Source of the DNA: Pedobacter sp.
Lineage (GTDB): Bacteria; Bacteroidota; Bacteroidia; Sphingobacteriales; Sphingobacteriaceae
DNA length: 57,847 nt
Reading direction: 5' to 3'
NCBI GenBank assembly: GCA_025351765.1
Contig: JANXVH010000008.1
Span: forward strand, 1 to 57,847
Shown: one piece after another, positions 36,220 through 45,778 of the stretch
Layout of the letters: each line of letters opens with the position of its first letter
Numbering within the stretch: the first letter of the stretch is position 1
Notes under the pieces: generated by a model
Databases searched by the model: none
Told to the model about the DNA's origin: nothing
The model's input: only the letters and a program-made list of their open reading frames with translations
Made by a program: the position numbers and the translations under genes

Positions 36220-37671
36220 ATGGGTAGAAATAGAAAATCAGGAGTGGTAACCATCCTTCCTAATCTCAATATTATTGATATAGCTGAAGAAGGCAAGGGA
36301 GTTGGTAAAGCAGAAGAATTGGTGGTTTTTGTTGATAAGGCAGTTCCAGGAGACATTGCAGATGTTCGTATTGTTAAGAAGAAGAAGAATTTTGCAGAAG
36401 CTGTAATTGAGAAATTAAATCAAGCTTCGGATTTAAGGACTGATCCTTTTTGTCAGCACTTTGGAGTATGCGGTGGTTGTAAATGGCAGCATATGGATTA
36501 TAAAGCCCAGTTAACCTTTAAAAGTAAAAATGTAGCGGCTGCTCTGCAGAGATTAGGGAAGATAGATACATCTTCAATGGAACCGATACTTGGATCTGCA
36601 GAAAATAAATATTATCGTAATAAACTGGAATACACTTTTTCTAATAAACGCTGGTTGGATAAACAGGATATGGATGAGCGTCTGGAAGATTTGGAATGGC
36701 CAAATGAAGAACTAGAAATGAATGCTTTGGGTTTCCATGTTCCGCTTCGTTTTGATAAAATTATTGATATACAGCATTGTTACCTTCAGGCAGAACCTTC
36801 AAACGCTATAAGAAATAGTGTTAGAACTTATGCGCTCAACAATGGATTGACTTTTTATGATCTTCGCAATCATGAAGGTAATCTTCGTAATCTTATTATT
36901 AGAACCTCCTCAACAGGAGAAGTGATGGTTGTTGTGGTATTTGCCTACTCAGATCAAACAACTATAGATGGGTTAATGACATTTTTGAAAGTGAATTTTC
37001 CTATAGTAACTTCCCTGTTGTATATTGTTAATCAAAAAAAGAACGATACCATTTTTGATCAGGAAGTAATCTTGTTTTCTGGAAGAGATCATATTTACGA
37101 AGAAATGAATGGGATACGTTTTAAAATTGGAGCTAAGTCCTTTTATCAAACAAATTCAAATCAGGCTTATGAGCTTTATAAGATAACTAAGGATTTTGCT
37201 GGTTTTAAAGGGAACGAGTTAGTTTATGATTTGTATACCGGTGCTGGCACTATAGCGAATTTCATAGCAAGTAGCGTTAAACAGGTTGTTGGTATTGAAT
37301 ACGTGCCAACTGCAATTGAAGATGCTAAATTCAATTCAGAATTGAATGATATAAGAAATACAATTTTTTATGCTGGTGATATGAAAGATATCTTGACCAG
37401 TGAATTCATTAATACGCACGGCAAGCCTGACGTGGTTATAACTGATCCTCCGCGCGCAGGCATGCATGCAGATGTGGTGGAGCGGTTATTAGAAATAGAA
37501 GCAGGGAAAATAGTTTATGTAAGCTGTAATGCCGCCACCCAAGCGAGGGATTTGGCGTTATTAGTTCAAAAATACGAAGTAATCAGAATCAAACCTGTAG
37601 ATATGTTTCCTCATACTCAGCATGTGGAAAATGTAGTGTTGCTACAATTGGTTAAAAGCCCTGTCAACTAA
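36220..37671 (+). CDS. rlmD: 23S rRNA (uracil-5-)-methyltransferase, RlmD/RumA type
   Basis: A 483-residue SAM enzyme. An N-terminal TRAM-like OB domain (about 10-65) is followed by iron-sulfur cysteines C78, C84 and C87 in the segment CQHFGVCGGCKWQ plus a later IQHC. The methyltransferase domain shows YDLYTGAGTIANFIA (motif I), DPPRAGMH (motif IV), and VYVSCNAATQARD with the catalytic Cys. It probably methylates U1939 (E. coli numbering); RlmC- or RlmCD-like specificity cannot be excluded. Confidence 0.92.
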   Translation: MGRNRKSGVVTILPNLNIIDIAEEGKGVGKAEELVVFVDKAVPGDIADVRIVKKKKNFAEAVIEKLNQASDLRTDPFCQHFGVCGGCKWQHMDYKAQLTFKSKNVAAALQRLGKIDTSSMEPILGSAENKYYRNKLEYTFSNKRWLDKQDMDERLEDLEWPNEELEMNALGFHVPLRFDKIIDIQHCYLQAEPSNAIRNSVRTYALNNGLTFYDLRNHEGNLRNLIIRTSSTGEVMVVVVFAYSDQTTIDGLMTFLKVNFPIVTSLLYIVNQKKNDTIFDQEVILFSGRDHIYEEMNGIRFKIGAKSFYQTNSNQAYELYKITKDFAGFKGNELVYDLYTGAGTIANFIASSVKQVVGIEYVPTAIEDAKFNSELNDIRNTIFYAGDMKDILTSEFINTHGKPDVVITDPPRAGMHADVVERLLEIEAGKIVYVSCNAATQARDLALLVQKYEVIRIKPVDMFPHTQHVENVVLLQLVKSPVN

Positions 37672-37679
37672 TATTATTT

Positions 37680-38084
37680 ATGGATATTGAAGAATTATTG
37701 CCACCGCAACCAGATGACAATCAACCGGAAAAAAAGAAAAGCCCATTAGTAAGTGTTGAAAAAGATCTTGAATTATATTCAGAATCTATTAGAGAAATTG
37801 CACTTGAGATTATTCTTGAGGGGTTATCTTCTAGCCCAATCTTTATTGCGCATCAGCACACAGTTAATGTCGGAGAATTGATTTTAGATAGAAAAGAATT
37901 AAATACAGATTGGTCTATACAAGCCAGTACGCTTGAAGAGTTTTTAGAGAAGGGAATTATTGCACCAGATAGGAAAGCGCTGTTCCAAAAAAATTATAAA
38001 AAGCCAGAAGATTATATGTGTGTTTTTGTTGTTGTTCCAGAAGGGGCTAACTTTATTTTTTATCCCTATAAGGCTAGAAAATAA
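37680..38084 (+). CDS. Conserved hypothetical protein
   Basis: A 134-residue protein without signal or membrane segment. It begins with an acidic, proline-rich stretch (MDIEELLPPQPDDNQPEKKK) and continues with an alpha/beta domain (SSPIFIAHQHTVNVGELILD, ending VVPEGANFIFYPYKARK). It starts eight bases after rlmD, so the two are likely cotranscribed, and it ends at a terminator. No known family could be named. Confidence 0.75.
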   Translation: MDIEELLPPQPDDNQPEKKKSPLVSVEKDLELYSESIREIALEIILEGLSSSPIFIAHQHTVNVGELILDRKELNTDWSIQASTLEEFLEKGIIAPDRKALFQKNYKKPEDYMCVFVVVPEGANFIFYPYKARK

Positions 38085-38091
38085 AGTAAAA

Positions 38092-38122
38092 AAGCCTGCC
38101 GGTATCCACCAGGCAGATTTTT
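38092..38122 (+). terminator. Rho-independent terminator after the 134-residue gene
   Basis: CTGCCGGT at 38096-38103 pairs with ACC-A-GGCAG at 38108-38116 (one bulged A), with five T following and A-rich sequence before it. Confidence 0.85.
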
Positions 38123-38321
38123 AACGGCAGCATTCCTTTATAATTAAAAACACTGGCGCGGCTTGCATTAGCGTGAGTGCCATGGTTACATTTACGGGTG
38201 TATATTTGTTAGACGCAGTTAACAGTGAAACGTTGCAGCCGATCTTAATTTTTTTAATGGCTGAATAAATATTTTTATCTAAGTTTGATATTAACCCTCA
38301 AAATGGTTCTTTTTGTGACAT
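38121..38321 (-). pseudogene. Possible small broken gene on the minus strand
   Basis: From an ATG at 38321 the minus strand reads MSQKEPF, a TGA at 38298-38300, then an open 58-residue stretch with GLISNLDKNIYSAIKKIKIG and VTMALTLMQAAPVFLIIKEC. Length and composition look protein-like, but no family was recognised and the plus-strand promoter of the next gene overlaps it. It may be a remnant or chance. Confidence 0.2.
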
Positions 38322-38340
38322 TAAAAACTTGTTTACATCC

Positions 38341-38850
38341 ATGGCAGAATCCCAATTACTCATTCTAGATAAAAAGCAAATACAGCAAAAAATCAATAGA
38401 ATTGCATATCAAATACTGGAAGATAATTTGAATGAGAAGGAGATTGTGCTTGCCGGAATATGGGATAGAGGCTATAAACTAGCATTACGGCTACAAAAAA
38501 CACTTTCAGAAATCTGCGGGATAAAAATTATTATGCTCAGGATAGATTTGGATAGATTGAATAGTAAATTGGTGGCTAATACGGATCTTGATGAATCTCG
38601 CTGGAAAAATAAGGTGATAATTTTAGTGGACGATGTTCTAAACAGCGGTAAAACTTTAGCCTATGGTTTAGGTGTCTTTATTAATACTCCACATAAAAAA
38701 ATTAGAACTGTAGTCTTGATAGATAGAAGTCACAAAATATTTCCAATTGCAACGGATTTTGTAGGAATGCAACTGGCAACCGTTCTTAAAGAACATGTCG
38801 ATGTGATCATCGACGTAGAGGGGGAAGAAGACAGAGTTTATCTAAGTTAA
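38341..38850 (+). CDS. Phosphoribosyltransferase, PyrR-like
   Basis: A 169-residue type I PRTase with the PRPP loop VIILVDDVLNSGKT at 92-105 and an N-terminal segment VLAGIWDRGYKLALRL (36-51) resembling PyrR and xanthine/uracil PRTases. The nucleobase is not predictable. The ATG at 38341 is favoured over a TTG twelve bases upstream. A -7 box TAAGTTTG lies at 38280-38287. It is followed by a decayed glycosyltransferase. Confidence 0.85.
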   Translation: MAESQLLILDKKQIQQKINRIAYQILEDNLNEKEIVLAGIWDRGYKLALRLQKTLSEICGIKIIMLRIDLDRLNSKLVANTDLDESRWKNKVIILVDDVLNSGKTLAYGLGVFINTPHKKIRTVVLIDRSHKIFPIATDFVGMQLATVLKEHVDVIIDVEGEEDRVYLS

Positions 38851-38901
38851 TGTATTACTCGCTATGTTATTCATCTTTTCGGTGCTGATTAGAGCTTGTG
38901 T

Positions 38902-39858
38902 ATGATACAGTTTTTAACGCTCATATTTTTATACATAGTACTTCTATTCCTTATATTACGATTTACGGTCACTCTTTTTAACTTTCTCTCCAATCCCAAG
39001 CTTGGACATTACGGGCGTAAGTTTTCTGATCTTATAACTATACTCATTCTAGAGGGAAATGACAAAAACGGCGACCTCATTAAATCGATAGAAAAGTAGG
39101 ATTATGAAAATATCGAAATTTTAACTAAAAATACTAATTCCTCTTTATCAGATCTCATAGCTAAATCTCAAGGAAAATACTTATTAATTCTTGACCAACA
39201 TGCTGTTGTAAAAAATGGGTTGTTTAATAGTATGATCTATAGAATGAAAGTTTTTGATCTTTCTCTATTAAGTTTGATTCCTAACAAAACAATAACTGAT
39301 TTTAGGAGCAGAATATTTAGTCCACTGGCGGATTTTGTTTTAATTAACTTGCTCCCATTGCGGCTTGTAAAACTTTTAACTCAGTCTGCCTTTTCTGCTG
39401 CCGATTCTAGATGCATGTTTTTTGAAGCTAGTATGTTTAAAGAAAACAATTTGCTGGATGAAGACGGCGAAAAGCTACTTCCAGCAAATCGGATTTCCGC
39501 TTTAATAAAAGAGAAGAAGTTCAATTCAGAAATTTTGATTGCAAATAAGATGCTTTTGTACAATAATCCAACAACGCTGGCAAAATACGGTGATGATCTT
39601 TTTCAGGTTCTTGGAAATAATGTTTTCGGAACATTTGCTTATTTAACATTGGTTTTTGTTGGGCCGCTAGTAGTGCTTTTGAATTTTGAGATGGCATTTT
39701 TTACCCTTCCTTTAGCGTTGATTTTTCTAGGACGGATTATGATTTCATTTTTAACCGGTCAAAGTCCTATTTCTAATGTCATTTTGCATCCCCTGCAAAT
39801 GCTTTCAATGGCTTGTTTACTAGTTTCCGCAATTCTAAAAAAGTTGTTTGTAAGGTAA
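38902..39858 (+). pseudogene. Glycosyltransferase family 2 gene with nonsense codon and lost motifs
   Basis: One frame runs from 38902 to 39858, broken by TAG at 39097-39099 in the context KSIEK-stop-DYENIEIL, where family members typically have Q (CAG to TAG). Before it: an N-terminal membrane helix and HYGRKFSDLITILI; after it: KYLLILDQHAVVKNGLFNSM, SLLSLIP and C-terminal membrane helices. The PARNEE-type donor motif is degraded, the DADT motif reads DQHA, and about 50 residues of the nucleotide-binding domain appear missing. The enzyme would have made a surface or carotenoid-type glycoside; this copy cannot work. Confidence 0.85.
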
Positions 39859-39895
39859 AAGCCATAAAGGAAATTAATATGATCTTCTTTTTGCG

Positions 39896-39903
39896 TATTT
39901 TTG
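39896..39903 (+). promoter_or_regulatory. -7 box upstream of ispH
   Basis: TATTTTTG matches TAnnTTTG and ends 22 bases before the ispH ATG. No clear -33 partner was found. Confidence 0.4.
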
Positions 39904-39925
39904 TGCTTTAATACTTTAACTTAAA

Positions 39926-40774
39926 ATGAGATACGATCTGAATGTGGCAATAGATAAAGCGTCAGGCTTCTGTTTTGGGGTAGTATATGCCATTGATATG
40001 GCAGAAGATATTTTAGATCAAGATGATTACCTTTATTGTTTAGGTGATATTGTTCATAACGATGAAGAAGTAAAGAGACTCACTGATAAAGGTTTAAGGA
40101 TAATTGACCATGAACAGTTGCTAGAATTGCATGGGGAAAAAGTACTGATAAGAGCCCACGGTGAAGCTCCGTCGACTTATCAATTAGCGCTTCAAAACGA
40201 CCTAACACTTATTGATGCCTCTTGTCCCGTTGTTCTGAAATTGCAGAACAGAATTAAAAGTTCGCATGATGATAATGAGCAGATACTGATTTTCGGCAAA
40301 CATGGTCATGCTGAGGTAGTGGGTCTCCAAGGGCAAACAGATGACAAGGCAATCGTTTTTCAAGACATTACCGAACTTGATAATGTAACGCTTCCTCCTA
40401 AATTTACTTTATACAGTCAGACCACCAAGAGTACAGATAAATTTTACCAAATTAAAGACGAATTGATAGGCCGGGGCTATGATGTTAAAGCCAATGATAC
40501 TATTTGTAGACAAGTTTCAAATCGTTACGCTGATCTGGAGAGATTTGTAGTGAACTATGAAGTAATTTTGTTCGTATCTGGCAAGAAATCTTCCAATGGA
40601 AAAGTCCTGTATGATGTGTGTAAGAAGTTTAATTCAAATACGTATTTTATTTCCAATGTGGAAGAAATAAATCTTAATTGGTTTAGTTTGAAGGATCGCG
40701 TTGGAATCTGTGGTGCAACATCAACTCCGATGTGGCTAATGGAACAAGTAAAATCATACTTGCTTGATCATTAA
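39926..40774 (+). CDS. ispH: 4-hydroxy-3-methylbut-2-enyl diphosphate reductase
   Basis: A 282-residue Fe-S enzyme of the MEP isoprenoid pathway that makes IPP and DMAPP. The cluster cysteines are C16 (SGFCFGVVYAID), C100 (DASCPVV) and C194 (DTICRQVSNRYADL); substrate histidines H44 and H78 and the conserved TTKST are present. Length is normal. hemH follows after 62 bases. Confidence 0.97.
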   Translation: MRYDLNVAIDKASGFCFGVVYAIDMAEDILDQDDYLYCLGDIVHNDEEVKRLTDKGLRIIDHEQLLELHGEKVLIRAHGEAPSTYQLALQNDLTLIDASCPVVLKLQNRIKSSHDDNEQILIFGKHGHAEVVGLQGQTDDKAIVFQDITELDNVTLPPKFTLYSQTTKSTDKFYQIKDELIGRGYDVKANDTICRQVSNRYADLERFVVNYEVILFVSGKKSSNGKVLYDVCKKFNSNTYFISNVEEINLNWFSLKDRVGICGATSTPMWLMEQVKSYLLDH

Positions 40775-40836
40775 AAAGCAATTATTCCTTTTATAGAATT
40801 GAATACTAAAGTTTATTAACTTAATTTCGCATCACT

Positions 40837-41850
40837 ATGGGAAGAAAGGGTGTATTACTAGTCAATTTAGGAACTCCAGATAGTCCAGAGGTAGCTGATG
40901 TTCGAAAGTATCTCGATCAATTTCTGATGGACGAAAGAGTAATCGATATCAATGCTTTTAAAAGAACATTGCTGGTCAAGGGTATAATTGTGCCTTTCAG
41001 AAGTCCTAAAACCTCAAAATTATACAAGGAAATTTGGGATGAAAATGGATCCCCACTTCTTTATTATAGTCGTATACAAGCCGCATTGCTACAGGAACAA
41101 CTCGGAGCAAATTATCATGTTGAACTAGCTATGCGCTACCAGAATCCGTCTATACTATCTGCTTTGGAAAAAATGAAGGCCGGCTTGGTTGAAAGCATTA
41201 AGGTAATTCCTATGTTTCCACAATATGCTTCTGCAAGCACAGGTTCAGTTATCCAGAACGTAATGGAGCTAGTAAGCAAATGGGCAACTGTGCCTCCAAT
41301 ATCATTCGTTAATTCTTTTTATAGTAATGAGCTTATCATAGCAACGTTTGCAGAGAATGCAGCCAAGTATGACCCATTATCCTATGACCATATTCTATTT
41401 AGTTTTCATGGACTTCCTGAACGTCAACTTTTAAAATGCGACCATACCGGTCACTATTGTCTTAAAAGTGATAACTGCTGCCATTCAATAAATGATACAA
41501 ATAAATTTTGTTATTCAGCCCAAGGACATCATACAGCTAAGTTGATTGCTGATAAGTTAAATATTGCTGCCACAAACTATACCGTTTGCTTCCAATCACG
41601 TTTGGGTAAAGAGCCTTGGGTACAACCTTATACTACTGATGTGTTAAAAAAGCTTGCAGCTGAAGGTAAAAAAAGATTATTGGTATTTAGTCCAGCTTTC
41701 GTAGCAGATTGTTTGGAGACGCTATATGAGATTACTGTTGAGTACCACGAAGAGTTCAAAGCATTAGGTGGAGAACATGTTCAATTGGTAGAGAGTTTAA
41801 ATGAGAGTCCGAAATTTATAAAGGCTCTTGCAGAAATGGCCAGTAGTTAA
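40837..41850 (+). CDS. hemH: Ferrochelatase with a cysteine-rich segment
   Basis: A 337-residue enzyme inserting Fe(II) into protoporphyrin IX. It begins RKGVLLVNLGTPDSPEVADV; catalytic H191 lies in LFSFHGLPER; the C-terminal VFSPAFVADCLETLYEI carries the conserved Glu. Right after H191 is a segment with cysteines at 201, 208, 214, 215 and 225, before the conserved QGH and FQSRLGKEPW. The role of those cysteines is unknown. Its stop overlaps the stop of the converging waaA gene by four bases. Confidence 0.95.
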   Translation: MGRKGVLLVNLGTPDSPEVADVRKYLDQFLMDERVIDINAFKRTLLVKGIIVPFRSPKTSKLYKEIWDENGSPLLYYSRIQAALLQEQLGANYHVELAMRYQNPSILSALEKMKAGLVESIKVIPMFPQYASASTGSVIQNVMELVSKWATVPPISFVNSFYSNELIIATFAENAAKYDPLSYDHILFSFHGLPERQLLKCDHTGHYCLKSDNCCHSINDTNKFCYSAQGHHTAKLIADKLNIAATNYTVCFQSRLGKEPWVQPYTTDVLKKLAAEGKKRLLVFSPAFVADCLETLYEITVEYHEEFKALGGEHVQLVESLNESPKFIKALAEMASS

Positions 41851-43058
41851 ACTAGGTTTAATAGATGTGTGACAATTATATTTGTAGCTCCCGTTTTTTT
41901 GCGAACATATTCTTTTGCCCCAGATGCTGCACCCTCACTAACAACTAACAGGTTAAACGCCTGATTAAGCTCAGATTCATTACTAATACTACGGCCAGAT
42001 TTTAAGGCTATCAGGTCCTTAGCTTCCTGGAATTTTGCGAAATTGGGTCCAAAAATAACAGGGATGCCAAATGCTGCCGCCTCAAGTGTATTGTGGATTC
42101 CCACTCCAAAGCCCCCTCCGATATATGCTATCCGTCCGTAACTGTAAAGAGAAGATAGCATTCCGATATTATCTATGATGAGGATGTTTGCAGCTGCGTT
42201 ATTTTGCCACTCCGAGAGTAATATAGCTTTCGGGAGCAAAAACCTCATCTTGTCAATTCGTGCTTTATCGATTTCATGAGGAGCAATGATGAATTTCCAG
42301 TCAGAATGCTTTTCAATCAACTTATTAATCAAAATCTCATCTGCTGGCCAGGTGCTTCCGGCAACCATTACAGGGGAAGTGCCTACGAACTGTTTAACCT
42401 GTTGAAGTTGCTTCGGATTTTTTGAATTTTCATAAACGCGGTCAAATCTAGTATCGCCACTCAATGTTGCATTTGATATTCCGATCATTTGTAAAAGCTC
42501 AACACTTTCCTGGTTCTGCACAAAAAAATGATTTACATATTTTAAGATTTTTCTATTAAAAGAACCATACCATTTAAAATAAACCTGGTCTGGTCTGAAA
42601 ATTCCTGAAATTAAAATAACAGGAATTCCATTCTCATTTAAAATTTTAAAATAGTGGTACCAAAATTCGTACTTAGTGAATATCGCAATTTCAGGATTAA
42701 ATACTTTGAACAATTTCTTAGCATTTGTTGCAGTGTCTAATGGTAGATAAAAGATACCATCTGCCAATGCATAGTTTTTCCTAATCTCATATCCAGAAGG
42801 TGAAAAAAAAGTAATTACAATTTTCTTATTAGGGTGTTCCGCTTTGATCCTCTCAAGTACCGACCTACCTTGCTCAAATTCTCCAAGAGAAGCAAAGTGA
42901 AACCAGACGTGTTTTTGTAATGGGTCTAGTTGCTTTGAAATGTTTTCAAAAATGTTTACCCTGCCATTGATAAACAGTCTTGCTTTATTGCTGAATAAAG
43001 AGTAGAACTTAACAATTAATCCATAAAATTGAATAGCTATATTGTAAAGCCAAAGCAT
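41847..43058 (-). CDS. waaA: 3-deoxy-D-manno-octulosonic acid transferase
   Basis: A 403-residue GT30 enzyme that adds Kdo to lipid A at the inner membrane. It has the N-terminal membrane anchor (LYNIAIQFYGLIVKFYSLF), VWFHFASLGEFEQGRSVLE with the catalytic Glu, FTKYEFWYHYF, VAGSTWPADE, and GGFGVGIHNTLEAAAFGIPV. It works in the same pathway as lpxK at 20870. It diverges from the nucleotide-sugar genes across a 134-base gap. Confidence 0.95.
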   Translation of the reverse strand: MLWLYNIAIQFYGLIVKFYSLFSNKARLFINGRVNIFENISKQLDPLQKHVWFHFASLGEFEQGRSVLERIKAEHPNKKIVITFFSPSGYEIRKNYALADGIFYLPLDTATNAKKLFKVFNPEIAIFTKYEFWYHYFKILNENGIPVILISGIFRPDQVYFKWYGSFNRKILKYVNHFFVQNQESVELLQMIGISNATLSGDTRFDRVYENSKNPKQLQQVKQFVGTSPVMVAGSTWPADEILINKLIEKHSDWKFIIAPHEIDKARIDKMRFLLPKAILLSEWQNNAAANILIIDNIGMLSSLYSYGRIAYIGGGFGVGIHNTLEAAAFGIPVIFGPNFAKFQEAKDLIALKSGRSISNESELNQAFNLLVVSEGAASGAKEYVRKKTGATNIIVTHLLNLV

Positions 43059-43192
43059 TTGTTTGTTTATTTATTATCTTAGCCGAAGATAGTTCAATTA
43101 AACCGAAGCAGTATTAATATCTTTCAAAAGCTGTTTTAATGGTGTTTTAATTTAAATAATGTAAACTAGTTTTTTAATAAATGTATAATTAA

Positions 43193-44182
43193 ATGGAACG
43201 TAAAAGAGTTTTAATTACAGGTGCTGCTGGTTTTTTGGGCTCACATTTGTGTGATAGATTCATCAAAGAAGGTTATCATGTTATAGGTATGGATAACTTG
43301 ATTACGGGTGATCTTCAGAATATCGAGCATTTATTTGGGTTGGAAAATTTTGAGTTTTCTCATCATGATGTTTCTAAGTTTGTCTATGTTTCCGGCGAGC
43401 TCGATTACGTACTTCATTTTGCTTCTCCGGCAAGTCCTATCGATTATTTAAAAATACCAATTCAAACACTAAAAGTTGGCTCGCTTGGCACCCATAATCT
43501 TTTAGGTTTGGCTAAGAGCAAAGGAGCGAGGATGCTTATCGCATCTACTTCTGAAGTTTATGGAGATCCAAATGTGAACCCTCAGCCAGAAGAATATTGG
43601 GGCAATGTAAATCCGGTGGGTCCGAGAGGAGTTTATGATGAAGCTAAACGTTTTCAAGAAGCGATGACTATGGCTTACCATACATTTCATGGACTGGAAA
43701 CGAGGATTGTGAGAATTTTTAACACTTATGGTCCGAGAATGAGATTGAATGACGGGCGGGTTTTGCCGGCTTTCATTGGTCAGGCTCTCAGAGGGGAAGA
43801 TCTTACAGTATTTGGTGATGGCTCTCAAACACGATCATTTTGCTATGTTGATGATTTAGTGGAAGGTATTTATCGCTTATTATTAAGCGATTATGCGCAG
43901 CCTGTGAATATTGGAAACCCAGATGAAATTACGATCAAACAATTTGGTGAAGAGATCATTAAACTGACAGGAACCAAGCAAAAGCTGGTGCTGAGAGATT
44001 TGCCAGTAGATGACCCTAAACAAAGAAGACCAGATATTACCAAGGCCCAGGCATTATTGGGCTGGGAACCTAAAATAAGCAGGGCTGAAGGATTGAAAAT
44101 CACTTACGAGTATTTTAAATCTTTACCAAAAGAGGCTCTGATAAATAAAGAACATAAAGATTTTACAACTTATAACAGATAA
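43193..44182 (+). CDS. UDP-glucuronate decarboxylase (UDP-xylose synthase)-type epimerase
   Basis: A 329-residue extended [17 protein letters not shown] is the NAD-binding loop; STSEVYGDP and the catalytic [12 protein letters not shown] (YxxxK) follow; [20 protein letters not shown] and [14 protein letters not shown] are typical of UXS, which converts UDP-glucuronate to UDP-xylose. dTDP-glucose dehydratase is less likely by these motifs. It starts a co-directional run with galE three bases downstream. Confidence 0.88.
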   Translation: MERKRVLITGAAGFLGSHLCDRFIKEGYHVIGMDNLITGDLQNIEHLFGLENFEFSHHDVSKFVYVSGELDYVLHFASPASPIDYLKIPIQTLKVGSLGTHNLLGLAKSKGARMLIASTSEVYGDPNVNPQPEEYWGNVNPVGPRGVYDEAKRFQEAMTMAYHTFHGLETRIVRIFNTYGPRMRLNDGRVLPAFIGQALRGEDLTVFGDGSQTRSFCYVDDLVEGIYRLLLSDYAQPVNIGNPDEITIKQFGEEIIKLTGTKQKLVLRDLPVDDPKQRRPDITKAQALLGWEPKISRAEGLKITYEYFKSLPKEALINKEHKDFTTYNR

Positions 44183-44185
44183 TAA

Positions 44186-45208
44186 ATGGCCAAAATACTA
44201 GTAACGGGAGGAACAGGTTTTATCGGATCTCATACCGTAGTTGAACTATATAATGCAGGATACGAGGTAATAATTATAGATAATTTTGCAAACTCCAGCC
44301 CAAAAATATTACAACAGATCAAAGCTATAATTGGTGTTGAGCTGGAATTTGTAAGGCTGGATCTTTGTGATGAATCAAAGGTTACCGAATTTGCAGCAAA
44401 ATATCCTGATATTTCGGGTGTTATTCATTTTGCTGCTTTCAAAGCGGTAGGAGAATCTGTTCAGGAGCCCTTAAAATATTATAAAAACAACTTCTATTCA
44501 TTGATTAACTTGATCAATGCTTATAAGAGCTCCCTAAATTTAGTATTTTCTTCTTCCTGTACCGTCTATGGACAACCGGATTTCCTTCCTGTAACAGAAG
44601 AAGCTCCGACCAAAAAGGCCGAGTCTCCTTATGGGAATACCAAACAGATTGCAGAAGAAATCTTACAAGAAACCTGTAAGGTTAGTCCTTCGTTAAACGT
44701 GATCTCACTTCGTTATTTTAATCCAGTAGGAGCTCACGCAACTGCTTTAATAGGTGAGCTGCCAATCGGCACACCTCAAAATCTAGTACCTTTTATTACC
44801 CAATCTGCAATTGGTAAACGTGGCCCGATAACAGTCTTCGGAAATGATTATGATACGGCGGACGGAAGCGCAGTGAGGGATTACATACACGTGGTAGATT
44901 TGGCAAAAGCGCATGTGGCCGCTATTAAAAGATTGGAAGGCGCTCAAGCAGATTCTAACTACGAAGTTTTTAACCTTGGAACTGGTAAAGGTTCAACCGT
45001 GCTTGAAATTGTAAATGCATTCGAGCAATCAACGGGAGAAAAATTGAATTATAACATTGGGCCTAGAAGAAGCGGAGACGTAGAAAAGGTTTGGGGTGAC
45101 GTGACTAAATCCTCTAAAATATTGGGCTGGACAGCAGAACTCAACGTGGATGATATGATGCGTTCTGCATGGAATTGGGAAAAATATTTAAAAGATAATC
45201 CTTTTTAA
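44186..45208 (+). CDS. galE: UDP-glucose 4-epimerase
   Basis: A 340-residue SDR interconverting UDP-glucose and UDP-galactose. It has VTGGTGFIGSHTVVELYNAG, DLCDESKV, FAAFKAVGESVQEPLKYY, SSSCTVYGQP, the catalytic SPYGNTKQIAEE (YxxxK), and RDYIHVVDLAKAH. Its stop overlaps the start of the next gene (TAATG), which suggests coupling within the sugar cluster. Confidence 0.95.
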   Translation: MAKILVTGGTGFIGSHTVVELYNAGYEVIIIDNFANSSPKILQQIKAIIGVELEFVRLDLCDESKVTEFAAKYPDISGVIHFAAFKAVGESVQEPLKYYKNNFYSLINLINAYKSSLNLVFSSSCTVYGQPDFLPVTEEAPTKKAESPYGNTKQIAEEILQETCKVSPSLNVISLRYFNPVGAHATALIGELPIGTPQNLVPFITQSAIGKRGPITVFGNDYDTADGSAVRDYIHVVDLAKAHVAAIKRLEGAQADSNYEVFNLGTGKGSTVLEIVNAFEQSTGEKLNYNIGPRRSGDVEKVWGDVTKSSKILGWTAELNVDDMMRSAWNWEKYLKDNPF

Positions 45209-45774
45209 TGCGCTTAGCTGAGCATAAAGATTTAAAAGCAGAAATTAAATCCCTCCCTGATAGGGAAAAGGATAAATTACTGCTGAGACTTATTGCTAAA
45301 GATAAAGTACTTACAGAGCACCTTCATTTCATGTTATTGGAAAATGAAGAAGATTTAGTAATTAGGTTTGAAAATGTTAAAGCTGTCATTGATGCTGGTC
45401 TGCTAGAATTACAGGCAAATAAGAAGTACAATGCAAAAGATACACTTCTTAAGATGAGGAAACTCACTTCAAGTATAAACCATCATTTTAAGGTGACTAA
45501 AGATTTAATGACAGAACTGGAATTGAGGATACATTTACTAAAAAGCATACCTATAGCTTTTAAAGATGGTATCTTCTCTCCCATATATAGATTTAATGAA
45601 AAATTATATATTTATTTTGTCAAATCGGTGATATCTTTGATAGCCAAATTCTACAAACTTCATGAAGATGTTCAATTTGATATGAGGGATTCGATAAATT
45701 CAATTTTGATTAAAATATACACTGAAAAAACTTCTACTATTGCTCAGGAGTTAGCGGTGCCTAAAGAAATTTAA
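45208..45774 (+). CDS. Unknown helical protein inside the nucleotide-sugar cluster
   Basis: A 188-residue protein, almost entirely alpha-helical and charged (LKAEIKSLPDREKDKLLLRL, NAKDTLLKMRKLTSSINHHF), without signal, membrane segment or known motif. It overlaps galE and precedes rfbB by four bases, so it is translated with them. It may be a Bacteroidota-specific protein unrelated to sugar chemistry; I could not name a family. Confidence 0.75.
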   Translation: MRLAEHKDLKAEIKSLPDREKDKLLLRLIAKDKVLTEHLHFMLLENEEDLVIRFENVKAVIDAGLLELQANKKYNAKDTLLKMRKLTSSINHHFKVTKDLMTELELRIHLLKSIPIAFKDGIFSPIYRFNEKLYIYFVKSVISLIAKFYKLHEDVQFDMRDSINSILIKIYTEKTSTIAQELAVPKEI

Positions 45775-45778
45775 AAAA

